A stretch of DNA of 64,000 nucleotides from the NCBI RefSeq assembly GCF_024124905.1, contig NZ_JAMXST010000001.1, positions 434,001 to 498,000 of the forward strand, written 5' to 3'. The position numbers and the translations under genes were made by a program. Positions 1 through 9,450 of this stretch are shown in pieces (the first letter of the stretch is position 1; every line of letters starts with the position of its first letter). Source of the DNA: Cellulosimicrobium cellulans (GTDB taxonomy: Bacteria > Actinomycetota > Actinomycetes > Actinomycetales > Cellulomonadaceae). Under the pieces are notes generated by a model, which had not been told where the DNA came from, did no database searches, and saw nothing but the letters and a program-made list of their open reading frames with translations.

Positions 1-1
1 T

Positions 2-2146
2 GCTCACACGCCCCTGGACTGGACGGACCTGGACGACCGGGCCGTCAAGACGATCAAGGCGCTCGCCGCCGACGCGGTGGAGAAGGTGGGCAACGGCCAC
101 CCCGGCACCGCGATCTCGCTGGCCCCGGCCGCCTACCTCCTGTTCCAGAAGGTCATGCGTCACGACCCGTCGGACGACCGCTGGGTCGGCCGCGACCGGT
201 TCGTGCTCTCGGCGGGCCACTCGTCGCTCACGATCTACCTCCAGCTCTTCCTCGCCGGGTACGGCCTGGAGATGGCGGACATCGAGGCCCTGCGCACGTG
301 GGGCTCCAAGACCCCCGGCCACCCCGAGTACAAGCACACCAAGGGCGTCGAGATCACGACCGGCCCGCTCGGCCAGGGCCTCGCGTCCTCCGTCGGCATG
401 GCCTTCGCGGCCCGCCGCGAGCGCGGTCTGCTGGACCCGTCGACCGCCCCGGGCGAGTCGCCGTTCGACCACCACGTGTACGTCATCGCGTCCGACGGCG
501 ACCTGCAGGAGGGCGTGACGAGCGAGGCGTCCTCGCTCGCCGGCCACCAGCAGCTCGGCAACCTCGTCGTCATCTGGGACGACAACAAGATCTCCATCGA
601 GGACGACACGGACATCGCGTTCACCGAGGACGTCCTCGCGCGCTACGCGGCGTACGGCTGGCACACCCAGCGCGTCGACTGGACCAACGGCGGCACCGGC
701 TACGCGGAGGACGTCGACGCGCTGCACGCCGCGATCGAGGCCGCCAAGGCCGAGACCGGCAAGCCGTCGATCATCGCGCTGCGCACGATCATCGGCTACC
801 CGTCGCCGACCAAGCAGAACACCGGCGGCATCCACGGCTCGGCCATGGGCGCGGACGAGATCAAGGGCCTCAAGATCGAGCTCGGCCTCGACCCCGAGGC
901 GAGCTTCGCGATCGACGACGAGGTGCTCGCGTACACGCGCGCCGTCGGCGAGCGCCAGGGCGACGCGCGCGCCGCCTGGGAGACCGCCTTCGCCGCGTGG
1001 AAGACCGCGAACCCCTCGGGCGCCGAGCTCCTCGACCGGCTCGAGAAGCGCGAGCTGCCCGCGGGCTGGGAGGACGCGCTCCCCACGTTCGAGGCGGGCA
1101 AGGCCGTCGCGACGCGATCCGCGTCGGGCAAGGTCCTCACCGCGCTCAAGGACGTGCTCCCCGAGCTGTGGGGCGGCTCGGCCGACCTCGCCGGCTCCAA
1201 CAACACGACCATGGACGGCGAGCCGTCGTTCGTGCCCGTCGAGCACGCGACCAAGAAGTTCCCCGGCCACGAGTACGGGCGCACGCTGCACTTCGGCATC
1301 CGTGAGCACGCCATGGGCGCGATCCTCAACGGCATCGTCCTGCACGGCGGCACGCGCGCCTACGGCGGCACCTTCCTCCAGTTCAGCGACTACATGCGTC
1401 CCGCGGTGCGGCTCGCCGCGCTCATGGAGATCCCGACGACGTTCGTGTGGACGCACGACTCGATCGGCCTGGGCGAGGACGGCCCGACGCACCAGCCCGT
1501 CGAGCACCTCGCCGCGCTGCGCGCCATCCCGGGCCTCGACGTCGTCCGCCCGGCCGACGCCAACGAGACCTCGTGGGCCTGGCGCACGATCCTGGAGAAC
1601 ACCGAGCGCCCGGCGGGCATCATCCTCACGCGTCAGAACGTCCCGACGTTCCCGCGCGGCACCGAGGGCTACGCCGACGCCTCGGGCACCGCCCGCGGCG
1701 GCTACGTGCTGCTCGACACCGAGGGCACGCCCGACGTCATCCTCATCGGCACCGGCTCCGAGGTGCAGCTCGCCGTCGAGGCGCGCGAGATCCTCGCGGG
1801 CGAGGGCGTGCAGGCGCGCGTCGTCTCCCTCCCGAGCCGCGAGTGGTTCGACGGTCAGGACGCCGCCTACCGCGAGTCCGTCCTGCCGGCCGCCGTCCGC
1901 GCGCGCGTGTCCGTCGAGGCGGGCGTGGCGCAGGGCTGGCGCGAGCTCGTCGGCGACGCCGGCCGCTCCGTGAGCCTCGAGCACTACGGCGCCTCGGCCG
2001 ACTACCAGGTGCTGTACCGCGAGTTCGGCATCACGTCCGAGGCCGTCGCCTCGGCGGCGCGCGAGTCGATCGCGGCGGCGCGCGGCGACGACGCCCCGGG
2101 CGCCGCGCCGACGCCGTCGGAGGGCGGCACTGGCGACCAGCGCTGA
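2..2146 (+). CDS. tkt: transketolase, 5' end outside window
   Basis: Thiamine-diphosphate enzyme that moves two-carbon ketol units between sugar phosphates in the non-oxidative pentose phosphate pathway; cytosolic. The frame is open from base 2 with no start codon and already reads a normal transketolase N-terminus (NGHPG at visible residues 31-35), so the true start lies upstream of the window. A GTG at 77 would remove conserved sequence and is rejected as the start. Other marks are the cofactor-binding ASDGDLQEG segment followed by DDNKIS, and HDSIGLGEDGPTHQP in the pyrimidine domain. The visible part is 714 residues, close to full length, and ends in an Ala/Gly/Pro-rich tail. A strong hairpin follows the stop and separates it from tal. 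Confidence 0.97.
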   Translation, partial: AHTPLDWTDLDDRAVKTIKALAADAVEKVGNGHPGTAISLAPAAYLLFQKVMRHDPSDDRWVGRDRFVLSAGHSSLTIYLQLFLAGYGLEMADIEALRTWGSKTPGHPEYKHTKGVEITTGPLGQGLASSVGMAFAARRERGLLDPSTAPGESPFDHHVYVIASDGDLQEGVTSEASSLAGHQQLGNLVVIWDDNKISIEDDTDIAFTEDVLARYAAYGWHTQRVDWTNGGTGYAEDVDALHAAIEAAKAETGKPSIIALRTIIGYPSPTKQNTGGIHGSAMGADEIKGLKIELGLDPEASFAIDDEVLAYTRAVGERQGDARAAWETAFAAWKTANPSGAELLDRLEKRELPAGWEDALPTFEAGKAVATRSASGKVLTALKDVLPELWGGSADLAGSNNTTMDGEPSFVPVEHATKKFPGHEYGRTLHFGIREHAMGAILNGIVLHGGTRAYGGTFLQFSDYMRPAVRLAALMEIPTTFVWTHDSIGLGEDGPTHQPVEHLAALRAIPGLDVVRPADANETSWAWRTILENTERPAGIILTRQNVPTFPRGTEGYADASGTARGGYVLLDTEGTPDVILIGTGSEVQLAVEAREILAGEGVQARVVSLPSREWFDGQDAAYRESVLPAAVRARVSVEAGVAQGWRELVGDAGRSVSLEHYGASADYQVLYREFGITSEAVASAARESIAAARGDDAPGAAPTPSEGGTGDQR

Positions 2147-2159
2147 CCCTTCGTAGATT

Positions 2160-2191
2160 CCGAGGTGGGGCCGTGCGCGGCCCCACCTCGG
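2160..2191 (+). terminator. hairpin after tkt
   Basis: A perfect 14-base inverted repeat (CCGAGGTGGGGCCG and its complement) with a 4-base loop starts 13 bases after the tkt stop and lies 69 bases before tal. There is no clear T run, as is usual for actinobacterial terminators. It may end most tkt transcripts while allowing some read-through into tal. Confidence 0.7.
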
Positions 2192-2260
2192 GCTGCCCGG
2201 GGTGTCACGCACGGCCCGGGGCGCACGCCCGCAGCGAGAGCACCACCGAGAGGAAGTCCG

Positions 2261-3400
2261 ATGACGCAGTCCCCCACCGTCCCCGGCCCCATCGAGCAGC
2301 TCACGGGAGCGGGCGTGTCGATCTGGCTCGACGACCTCTCCCGAGAACGGCTGCGCACCGGCAACCTCGCCGACCTCGTGGCGACGCGCGGCGTCGTCGG
2401 GGTGACCACGAACCCCACGATCTTCGCGGCGGCGCTCGCGAAGGGCGACGCCTACGACGCCCAGCTCGCCGAGCTCGCGCCCGCCGGCACGGACGACGCG
2501 GCGGTCGAGGCCGCCGTCGAGCGGATCACGACGGACGACGTGCGCGCCGCCGCGGACCTGCTGCGCCCCGTTTACGACGCGACCGACGGCGTCGACGGGC
2601 GCGTGTCGATCGAGGTCGACCCGCGCCTCGCGCACGACGCCGACAAGACGGTCGTCACGGCCGAGCGCCTGTGGGCCACCATCGACCGGCCCAACGTCTA
2701 CATCAAGATCCCCGCGACGGTCGCCGGCCTCGACGCGATCTCCCGCACGCTCGCGCAGGGCATCAGCGTCAACGTGACGCTCATCTTCTCGCTCGCGCGC
2801 TACCGCGCCGTCATGGACGCGTTCGCGATCGGGCTCGAGCAGGCGCGCGCGGACGGCATCGATCTCGCGCCCGTCGGCTCGGTCGCGTCCTTCTTCGTCT
2901 CCCGCGTCGACACCGCGGTGGACGCCGCGCTCGAGAAGGTCGGCACCCCGGAGGCGCTCGACCTGCGCGGCCAGGCCGCGATCGCCAACGCCCGGCTCGC
3001 GTTCGAGGCCTACGAGGAGTTCCGCCAGACGGACCGCTGGCGCTCGCTCGCCGCGTCCGGCGCGCACCCGCAGCGCCCGCTGTGGGCCTCGACCGGCGTG
3101 AAGAACCCGGAGTACCGCGACACCATGTACGTCGACGAGCTCGTCACGGACGGGATCGTCAACACCATGCCCGAGGCGACGCTGCAGGCGTTCGCCGACC
3201 ACGGCGTCGTGACGGGCGACACGGTCACCGGCACGGCGTCCGCCTCGCGCCGCACCCTGGAGACGGTCGAGTCCTTCGGCGTCTCGCTCGTCGAGGTCAC
3301 CGACCGCCTCGAGGAGGAGGGCGTGCGCAAGTTCGAGGACAGCTGGACCGACCTCCTCGCCACGACGCGCGACGGCCTGCGCGACGCCGCCGGCTCCTGA
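2261..3400 (+). CDS. tal: transaldolase
   Basis: Transfers a three-carbon dihydroxyacetone unit from sedoheptulose 7-phosphate to glyceraldehyde 3-phosphate; non-oxidative pentose phosphate pathway. The 379-residue protein has the actinobacterial TalAB form: [13 protein letters not shown] near the N-terminus, the Schiff-base lysine in YIKIPAT, and SVNVTLIFS downstream. The ATG at 2261 is chosen because GAGAGGAAG lies just upstream; longer in-frame versions read through the intergenic hairpin and are low-complexity. It sits between tkt and zwf in the classic actinobacterial order, without a pgi gene between tal and zwf. Confidence 0.96.
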   Translation: MTQSPTVPGPIEQLTGAGVSIWLDDLSRERLRTGNLADLVATRGVVGVTTNPTIFAAALAKGDAYDAQLAELAPAGTDDAAVEAAVERITTDDVRAAADLLRPVYDATDGVDGRVSIEVDPRLAHDADKTVVTAERLWATIDRPNVYIKIPATVAGLDAISRTLAQGISVNVTLIFSLARYRAVMDAFAIGLEQARADGIDLAPVGSVASFFVSRVDTAVDAALEKVGTPEALDLRGQAAIANARLAFEAYEEFRQTDRWRSLAASGAHPQRPLWASTGVKNPEYRDTMYVDELVTDGIVNTMPEATLQAFADHGVVTGDTVTGTASASRRTLETVESFGVSLVEVTDRLEEEGVRKFEDSWTDLLATTRDGLRDAAGS

Positions 3401-3476
3401 CCCGCCGACGCGTGGCCGCCCCGACGGGCACGCGTCCGACCAGCGGGAACGACGGCGCGCCCGTCCGGGCCGCCCG

Positions 3477-3482
3477 TATCAT
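3477..3482 (+). promoter_or_regulatory. possible -10 element for zwf
   Basis: TATCAT lies about 64 bases before the zwf start in the 145-base tal-zwf gap. It is one of very few AT-containing hexamers there. No convincing -35 accompanies it, so this is a weak call. Confidence 0.3.
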
Positions 3483-3545
3483 CCCGCTCACGCCTCAGTC
3501 CTTCTGCAGTCCTCCCGACCCCTCGAAACGGAACGGTGCCACCAG

Positions 3546-5087
3546 GTGAGACCGGCCAAGATCACGCCAGAGCACAACCCGCTGCGCGACCCGCTCGACC
3601 TGCGCCTGCCCCGGATCGCGGGCCCCTGCGGGCTCGTCATCTTCGGCGTCACGGGCGACCTCGCCCGCAAGAAGCTCATGCCCGCGGTGTACGACCTGGC
3701 CAACCGCGGCCTGCTCCCCCCGGGCTTCGCGCTCACGGGCTTCGCGCGCCGCGACTGGGCGGACCAGGACTTCGCGCAGGTGGTGCACGACGCCGTCAAG
3801 GAGCACGCGCGCACGCCGTTCCGCGAGGCCACCTGGCGCCAGCTCTCCGAGGGCATCCGGTTCGTCCAGGGGTCGTTCGACGACGACCAGGCGTTCGAGC
3901 GCCTGCGCGAGACGGTCGAGACGCTCGACGCCGAGCGCGGCACGGGCGGCAACCACGCCTTCTACCTCTCCGTGCCGCCGAGCGCGTTCCCGGTCGTGTG
4001 CCGCCAGCTCGCCGAGTCCGGGCTGTCGCGCTCGCAGGAGGACGCGTGGCGCCGTGTCGTCATCGAGAAGCCGTTCGGGCACGACCTCCAGAGCGCACGC
4101 GAGCTGGACGCCGTCGTGTCGGAGGTCTTCCCGCCCGACTCGGTGTTCCGCATCGACCACTACCTCGGCAAGGAGACGGTCCAGAACCTCCTCGCCCTGC
4201 GGTTCGCCAACCAGATGTTCGAGCCGATCTGGAACGCGAACTACGTGGACCACGTGCAGATCACGATGGCCGAGGACATCGGCATCGGCGGTCGCGCGGG
4301 CTACTACGACGGGATCGGCGCCGCGCGCGACGTCATCCAGAACCACCTGCTCCAGCTCCTCGCGCTCGTCGCGATGGAGGAGCCGGTGTCGTTCGACGCC
4401 CCGTCGCTGCGCGCCGAGAAGATCAAGGCGCTCTCGGCCGTGCGCCTGCCGCGCGAGCTGTCGAAGCACACCGCGCGCGGCCAGTACGCCGCCGGGTGGC
4501 AGGGCGGCGAGGAGGTCATCGGCTTCCTCGACGAGGACGGCATCCCCGCGGACTCGACGACCGAGACGTACGCCGCGATCCGCGTGGACATCGACAACCG
4601 CCGCTGGGCGGGCGTCCCGTTCTACCTGCGCACGGGCAAGCGCCTCGGGCGCCGCGTGACCGAGGTCGCGGTCGTGTTCAAGAAGGCACCGCACCTGCCG
4701 TTCGAGACCTCGCAGGCCTCCGACCTCGGCAACAACGCCCTCGTCATCCGCGTCCAGCCCGACGAGGGCGTGACGATGCGGTTCGGCGCGAAGGTCCCGG
4801 GCACCGCGATGGAGGTCCGCGACGTCACGATGGACTTCGGGTACGGGCACGCGTTCACCGAGTCCTCCCCCGAGGCCTACGAGCGGCTCATCCTCGACGT
4901 CCTCCTCGGCGACCCGCCGCTCTTCCCGACGCGCGAGGAGGTCGAGCTCTCGTGGAAGATCCTCGACCCGATCACCGCGCACTGGGCCGCCAAGGGCACG
5001 CCCGACCAGTACCGGTCCGGCACGTGGGGGCCCGAGTCGGCCGACACGATGCTCGCGCGGGACGGCCGCTCGTGGCGGCGCCCGTGA
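3546..5087 (+). CDS. zwf: glucose-6-phosphate dehydrogenase
   Basis: Oxidises glucose 6-phosphate to 6-phosphogluconolactone and makes NADPH; first step of the oxidative pentose phosphate branch. The 513-residue protein shows the dinucleotide-binding VIFGVTGDLARKK near residue 33, the active-site RIDHYLGKE around residue 200, and the EKPFG motif before it. The start is GTG at 3546; it gives the usual N-terminus (PAKITP...NPLRDP) of actinobacterial homologues, although its Shine-Dalgarno is weak. It is followed 112 bases later by opcA, whose product is needed for full activity of this enzyme class in actinobacteria and cyanobacteria. Confidence 0.97.
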   Translation: MRPAKITPEHNPLRDPLDLRLPRIAGPCGLVIFGVTGDLARKKLMPAVYDLANRGLLPPGFALTGFARRDWADQDFAQVVHDAVKEHARTPFREATWRQLSEGIRFVQGSFDDDQAFERLRETVETLDAERGTGGNHAFYLSVPPSAFPVVCRQLAESGLSRSQEDAWRRVVIEKPFGHDLQSARELDAVVSEVFPPDSVFRIDHYLGKETVQNLLALRFANQMFEPIWNANYVDHVQITMAEDIGIGGRAGYYDGIGAARDVIQNHLLQLLALVAMEEPVSFDAPSLRAEKIKALSAVRLPRELSKHTARGQYAAGWQGGEEVIGFLDEDGIPADSTTETYAAIRVDIDNRRWAGVPFYLRTGKRLGRRVTEVAVVFKKAPHLPFETSQASDLGNNALVIRVQPDEGVTMRFGAKVPGTAMEVRDVTMDFGYGHAFTESSPEAYERLILDVLLGDPPLFPTREEVELSWKILDPITAHWAAKGTPDQYRSGTWGPESADTMLARDGRSWRRP

Positions 5088-5199
5088 CGGCCGCCGTCCC
5101 CGCGCCGGCCCCGCGGAGCGCGGCGCCCCTGAGAGAGACCCCCCGACCCCGTCGTGCGCCGCAGGGCCGCACGACCTCCCGACCGGCGAGGACCCCGCG

Positions 5200-6117
5200 A
5201 TGATCATCGACCTGCCCGACACGACGACGAACGCGGTGAACAAGCGCCTCGTGCGGCTGCGCGACGAGGGCGGCGCGATCGCGCTCGGCCGCGTCCTCAC
5301 GCTCGTCGTCATCGCGCGCGAGTCCGACGTCGAGACGTCGATCGAGGCGGCGAACGACGCGAGCCGCGAGCACCCGTGCCGCGTCATCGTCGTCGCGCCC
5401 TCCGGCCGGAGCACCGTCCCGCACCTCGACGCCCAGATCCGCGTGGGCGGCGACGCCGGCGCCTCCGAGGTCGTCGTGCTGCGGACCGCGGGTCCGCTGC
5501 TCGAGCACGCCGACACGCTCGTCATGCCGCTCCTGCTCCCGGACGCGCCGATCGTGGTGTGGTGGCCGGGCCAGCCGCCCGCGTCCGTCGACGACGACCC
5601 CGTCGGCGCGATGGCTCAGCGCCGCATCACCGACTCGATCACGTCCAAGGACCCCGAGGCGACGCTCGCGCAGCTCGCGACGTCGTACGGCCCCGGGGAC
5701 TCCGACCTGGCGTGGGCCCGCGTCACGCTGTGGCGCGGCCTCATCGCCGCCGCACTCGACCAGCCGCCGTACGAGCCGGTGACGAACGTCCTGGTCGAGG
5801 GGCAGGCGAAGCACACCTCGCTCGACCTGCTCGCGGCGTGGCTCGGCTCTCGGCTGCGCTGCCCCTCGCAGGTCGTGCGCCGTCGCGGCGCCGAGGCGAT
5901 CACGCGCGTCACGCTCGAGCGCAGGAGCGGGCCGATCATCCTCGACCGCCCGGACGGGCGCATCGTGACGATCAGCCAGCCGGGCAAGCCCGACCGCCGC
6001 GTCGCGCTGCCGATCCGGACGCTGAGCGAGGCCCTCATCGAGGAGCTGCGCCGCCTCGACCCGGACGAGATCTACGGCGAGGTGCTCACCAAGGGGCTGC
6101 AGAAGGTGGGCGCGTGA
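5200..6117 (+). CDS. opcA: glucose-6-phosphate dehydrogenase assembly protein OpcA
   Basis: OpcA helps glucose-6-phosphate dehydrogenase assemble and become active; it has no known catalysis of its own. The 305-residue protein matches the family from end to end: start MIIDLPDTTTNAVNKRL, the CRVIVVAPSGR segment, the PIVVWWPGQPP region near residue 125, and a C-terminal EIYGEVL. ATG at 5200 has GGCGAGGA about 8 bases upstream. It directly follows zwf, as is typical, and its stop overlaps the pgl start in a GTGA junction, so the two are translationally coupled. Confidence 0.95.
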   Translation: MIIDLPDTTTNAVNKRLVRLRDEGGAIALGRVLTLVVIARESDVETSIEAANDASREHPCRVIVVAPSGRSTVPHLDAQIRVGGDAGASEVVVLRTAGPLLEHADTLVMPLLLPDAPIVVWWPGQPPASVDDDPVGAMAQRRITDSITSKDPEATLAQLATSYGPGDSDLAWARVTLWRGLIAAALDQPPYEPVTNVLVEGQAKHTSLDLLAAWLGSRLRCPSQVVRRRGAEAITRVTLERRSGPIILDRPDGRIVTISQPGKPDRRVALPIRTLSEALIEELRRLDPDEIYGEVLTKGLQKVGA

Positions 6118-6902
6118 CCGCCACCCGGCCCGGGGACGCGCACGCGTCCCCCGGGCGCCTCGTGGTCGTGCACCCCGACGCCGGCGTCCTCGCCGAGGCC
6201 GTCGCGTCGCGGCTCGTGACGCGCCTGCTCGACGTGCAGTCGGTGCGCAGCCCGGTGCACGTCGTGCTCACCGGCGGCACCGTCGGCATCGCGAGCCTCG
6301 CGGCGCTCGAGCGCCACCCGGCCCGCGACGCCGTCGACTGGTCGGGCGTTCACCTGTGGTGGGGCGACGAGCGCTTCCTGCCCGCCGGGGACCCGGACCG
6401 CAACGAGACGCAGGCACGCGACGCGCTGCTCGCCCACCTGCCCCAGCTCCCGGCCGGGAACGTGCACCCGATGCCCGCGGCGGACGTCGCGGCGACCCCC
6501 GAGGAGTCGGCCACGGCCTACGCGGCGACGCTCGCCGCGCACGCCCCGGACGGCGCCGAGGTGCCCGCGTTCGACGTGCTCCTGCTCGGGATGGGACCCG
6601 ACGGCCACGTCGCGTCGCTCTTCCCCGGGCACCCGGGGCTCGACGTGACGGGCGTCCCGACCGCCGGCGTCCACGGTTCGCCGAAGCCGCCGCCGGAGCG
6701 CGTGACGCTGACCTTCGAGGCCATCGCGCGAGCCCGTCAGGTGTGGGTGGTCGCCGCGGGTGCGGAGAAGGCACCGGCCGTCGCGTCGGCGCTCGGCGGG
6801 GCCCCGGCGTCCGAGACCCCGGCGGCTGCGGTCACGGGCACCGAGCGCACGCTGTGGCTCGTCGACGCCGCGGCGGCGGGCACGCGGGACGCCGACCGAT
6901 GA
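6114..6902 (+). CDS. pgl: 6-phosphogluconolactonase
   Basis: Hydrolyses 6-phosphogluconolactone to 6-phosphogluconate, the second oxidative pentose phosphate step. The 262-residue protein carries LTGGTVGIASL near residue 50, WWGDERFLP near 83 and the family signature LLGMGPDGHVASLFP near 165. GTG at 6114 is chosen because it overlaps the opcA stop as GTGA; the same frame extends upstream but reads as noise there. Its own stop overlaps the next start as ATGA. The gene completes the zwf-opcA-pgl trio; a 6-phosphogluconate dehydrogenase is not in the window. Confidence 0.95.
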   Translation: MTATRPGDAHASPGRLVVVHPDAGVLAEAVASRLVTRLLDVQSVRSPVHVVLTGGTVGIASLAALERHPARDAVDWSGVHLWWGDERFLPAGDPDRNETQARDALLAHLPQLPAGNVHPMPAADVAATPEESATAYAATLAAHAPDGAEVPAFDVLLLGMGPDGHVASLFPGHPGLDVTGVPTAGVHGSPKPPPERVTLTFEAIARARQVWVVAAGAEKAPAVASALGGAPASETPAAAVTGTERTLWLVDAAAAGTRDADR

Positions 6903-7585
6903 CGACCGGCGGCGAGCACGTGGACCCCGCGGTCACGTGGGACGCGGTCGACGCGTACTTCGGGCCGCTCGTGGGCGAGGACGACGTGCTCGCCGCCGCC
7001 GGCGCGAGGGCGCGCGCTGCGGGCCTCCCGGAGATCCAGGTCTCCCCCGCGCAGGGGCGGTTCCTGCAGCTTCTCGCGCTCGCGTCCGGCGCGCGCCGGG
7101 TGCTGGAGGTCGGGACGCTCGGCGGCTACTCGACGATCTGGCTCGCCCGCGCGCTGCCGCCCGACGGCGCGCTCGTCACGTGCGAGATCGATGCCGCGCA
7201 CGTTGCGGTCGCGCGGGAGTCCCTGGCCGAGGCCGGTCTCGCGGGGATCGTCGACGTCGTGCACGGCCCGGCCGCGGACACGCTGCGGGGCCTCGTCGAT
7301 GAGGGCGTCGAGCCGTTCGACCTCGTGTTCGTCGACGCCGACAAGCCGTCGAACCCCGTCTACCTCGACCTCGCGCTCCGGCTGTCCCGCCCCGGCACGC
7401 TGATCGTCGTGGACAACACCGTCCGTGGCGGCGCCGTCGCCGACGCGGAGAGCACCGACCCGAACGTGCTCGGGGTGCGGGAGATGGTCGAGCGCGTCGT
7501 CGCGGACCCTAGGCTCGACGCCACCGCCCTGCAGACGGTGGGGTCGAAGGGCTACGACGGGTTCGTCCTGGCGCGCGTGCGCTGA
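6899..7585 (+). CDS. SAM-dependent O-methyltransferase
   Basis: Class I methyltransferase of the catechol/caffeoyl-CoA O-methyltransferase family (228 residues). SAM-binding motif VLEVGTLGGYSTIWLA lies near residue 65, the acidic ribose-binding CEIDAAHV follows, and the metal-binding FVDADKPSN and VVDNTVRGG segments sit at about residues 143 and 173, typical of the Mg-dependent small O-methyltransferases. ATG at 6899 overlaps the pgl stop (ATGA), so it is the last gene of the pentose phosphate operon. The methyl acceptor cannot be read from the sequence, and the link to sugar metabolism is contextual only. Confidence 0.88.
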   Translation: MTTGGEHVDPAVTWDAVDAYFGPLVGEDDVLAAAGARARAAGLPEIQVSPAQGRFLQLLALASGARRVLEVGTLGGYSTIWLARALPPDGALVTCEIDAAHVAVARESLAEAGLAGIVDVVHGPAADTLRGLVDEGVEPFDLVFVDADKPSNPVYLDLALRLSRPGTLIVVDNTVRGGAVADAESTDPNVLGVREMVERVVADPRLDATALQTVGSKGYDGFVLARVR

Positions 7586-7642
7586 GGCGCGCGGGCGCTG
7601 CGCACGGGCCGAGCCGGTCCCGACCCGAGCTCGACGGACCGG

Positions 7643-7990
7643 TCAGCGGCCGCGGCGAGCACGCAGCGCAGCGAGCGCCTCGTCGAGGATCGCGACGCCG
7701 TCCTCGTCGCTGCGGCGCTCCTTCACGTACGCGAGGTGCGTCTTGTAGGGCTCGTTGCGCGACGGCGTCGGCGGGTTCTCGCGGTCCTGCCCGGCCGGGA
7801 ACCCGCAGCGGGGGCAGTCCCAGGTCTCGGGCGCCTCGATCTCCGCCTCCGAGGAGAAGCTCGGGCGCGTCTCGTGGCCGTTCGCGCACCAGTAGGAGAC
7901 CCAGAAGCGCGGCGCGATCTCGCCGCGCTCGGACTCCCCGAGCGGCCCCGCCCCGACGCGCGACCCGCGGATCGCGTTACCACCTGCCAC
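7643..7990 (-). CDS. rbpA: RNA polymerase-binding protein RbpA
   Basis: Actinobacterial general transcription factor that binds RNA polymerase and the principal sigma factor and aids open-complex formation. The 115-residue protein fits: N-terminal GGNAIRGSRVGAGP, the core SYWCANGHETRP with cysteines in YWCANGH and CPRCG, and the sigma-interaction end RSDEDGVAILDEALAALR. GTG at 7990 has GGGGGAGAG upstream. It is transcribed away from secG, separated by the secG terminator and about 100 bases that must hold its own promoter, which I could not pin down. Confidence 0.96.
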   Translation of the reverse strand: MAGGNAIRGSRVGAGPLGESERGEIAPRFWVSYWCANGHETRPSFSSEAEIEAPETWDCPRCGFPAGQDRENPPTPSRNEPYKTHLAYVKERRSDEDGVAILDEALAALRARRGR

Positions 7991-8090
7991 GTGCTCTCCC
8001 CCGTCCGTGCCGTCGTCGGCACTCGATCCTGCCCGTACCGCGCCGTCCGGCGCGGCTGCCCCCCTGCCGGCTCCTCGAGCCCGGTCGATC

Positions 8091-8117
8091 CTGCGGCGCC
8101 CTCACGGGGCGCCGCAG
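8091..8117 (-). terminator. terminator after secG
   Basis: An 11-bp perfect stem (CTGCGGCGCCC and its complement) with a 5-base loop begins 1 base beyond the secG stop codon on the minus strand. It ends the secG transcript before rbpA. Confidence 0.75.
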
Positions 8118-8118
8118 G

Positions 8119-8361
8119 TCAGCTCACCTTCTGGAGGAGCCCCAGGAGCACGATGACGACCGTCCAGACGAGGGCGAACGACACGGTGATCCGGTTGAGG
8201 TTGCGCTCGGCGACGCCGGAGCTGCCCACCGAGCTCGAGATCCCGCCGCCGAACATGTCGGAGAGGCCGCCGCCCTTGCCCTTGTGCATGAGCACGAGCA
8301 GGGTGAGGAAGCCGCTGGTGAGGACCAGCAGGATCTGGAGGATGATGCGCAGCACGTCCAC
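8119..8361 (-). CDS. secG: preprotein translocase subunit SecG
   Basis: Small inner-membrane subunit of the SecYEG translocon. The 80-residue product has two membrane helices (about residues 5-24 and 56-76) flanking the conserved loop HKGKGGGLSDMFGGG. I chose GTG at 8361 because AAGGAC lies 6 bases upstream and it yields the standard SecG length; the frame stays open to an ATG at 8415, which would add 18 non-conserved residues. It lies downstream of tpiA but is separated from it by a terminator, so it probably has its own promoter. Confidence 0.9.
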   Translation of the reverse strand: MDVLRIILQILLVLTSGFLTLLVLMHKGKGGGLSDMFGGGISSSVGSSGVAERNLNRITVSFALVWTVVIVLLGLLQKVS

Positions 8362-8513
8362 GAGTACGTCCTTGAGGCTCAGGGCCGTCCCGACCGATGT
8401 CGAGCGCGACCGCACGGTTGTCGTGCGCAGGCGTGACCTGCTGCACAGGGGACAAGAGTAGGCGACGCGGGGCCGCTGCGGCCAACCCCGGCCGGCGGCG
8501 TCTCACGCCAGGG

Positions 8514-8550
8514 GCCGACGGCCCCGGGATCCGCTCCCGGGGCCGTCGGC
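8514..8550 (-). terminator. terminator after tpiA
   Basis: A 16-bp perfect stem (GCCGACGGCCCCGGGA and its complement) with a 5-base loop lies 18 bases beyond the tpiA stop on the minus strand. It is one of the strongest hairpins in the window and should end the gap-pgk-tpiA transcript. Confidence 0.85.
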
Positions 8551-8568
8551 GCGAGGGTCTCGCAGAGG

Positions 8569-9366
8569 TCAGGCGCCGGTCGCGTGCGACTGGTAGCGCA
8601 CGATCTTGGCGAACTCCTCGGGGTCGAGGCTCGCGCCGCCGACGAGCGCGCCGTCGACGTCGGGCTGCGCCATGATCGCGGCGACGTTGGACGACTTCAC
8701 CGAGCCGCCGTACAGGATGCGCGTCGAATTCGCGAGGTCGGCGTCGTACAGGTCGCCCAGGGCGCCGCGGATGGCACCGCAGACCTCCTGCGCGTCCTCC
8801 GGCGTCGCGACCTCGCCCGTGCCGATGGCCCAGACGGGCTCGTACGCGATGACGAGCGTGGCGAGCTGCGCGGCGGGGATGCCCGCGAGGGCGCCCTCGA
8901 CCTGAGCCAGCGTGTAGGAGATCTGCTCGCCGGCCTTGCGCACGTCCAGGCCCTCGCCCACGCACAGGATCGGGGCGACGCCCTGACCCACGGCGGCGAC
9001 GATCTTCTCGTTGACCTGGGCGTCCGTCTCGCCGTGGTACTGCCGGCGCTCCGAGTGGCCGATCGCGACGTAGCTCGCGCCGAGCTTGGCGAGCATCGTC
9101 GCCGAGATCTCGCCCGTGTAGGCGCCCTCCAGGTGCGCGGACACGTCCTGCGCGCCGTACTTCAGCTCGAGCTTGTCCGCGTCGACGAGCGTCTGCACCG
9201 ACCGGAGGTCGGTGAAGGGCGGCAGCACGGCCACCTCGACGGCCGCGTAGTCGTGCTTCGCGTCCTTGAGCGTCCACGCGAGCTTCTGCACGGTGTGCGT
9301 CGCCTGGTGGTGGTCCAGGTTCATCTTCCAGTTGCCCGCCATGAGCGGGGTACGGCTGTTCGCCAC
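8569..9366 (-). CDS. tpiA: triosephosphate isomerase
   Basis: Interconverts dihydroxyacetone phosphate and glyceraldehyde 3-phosphate. The 265-residue TIM barrel shows the N-terminal MAGNWKMN with the substrate lysine, the catalytic histidine in IGHSERR near residue 104, the catalytic glutamate in [10 protein letters not shown] near 175, and the phosphate-binding LYGGSV. GTG at 9366 is preceded by AGAAGAAGGA; the longer in-frame version to 9408 adds an arginine-rich leader with no family match. Third gene of the gap-pgk-tpiA cluster. Confidence 0.97.
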   Translation of the reverse strand: MANSRTPLMAGNWKMNLDHHQATHTVQKLAWTLKDAKHDYAAVEVAVLPPFTDLRSVQTLVDADKLELKYGAQDVSAHLEGAYTGEISATMLAKLGASYVAIGHSERRQYHGETDAQVNEKIVAAVGQGVAPILCVGEGLDVRKAGEQISYTLAQVEGALAGIPAAQLATLVIAYEPVWAIGTGEVATPEDAQEVCGAIRGALGDLYDADLANSTRILYGGSVKSSNVAAIMAQPDVDGALVGGASLDPEEFAKIVRYQSHATGA

Positions 9367-9390
9367 GGTCCTTCTTCTCTCTGTGGGGGT

Positions 9391-9428
9391 CGCACCGCCC
9401 GCGCGCACGGCGTGCCGCGGGCGGTGCG
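9391..9428 (-). other. hairpin between pgk and tpiA
   Basis: A 13-bp perfect inverted repeat (CGCACCGCCCGCG and its complement) with a 12-base loop fills most of the 84-base pgk-tpiA gap. It could be an RNA-processing or partial termination site that sets different pgk and tpiA levels. Confidence 0.5.
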
Positions 9429-9450
9429 TGAGGATGGTTCGGGAGGGCGC

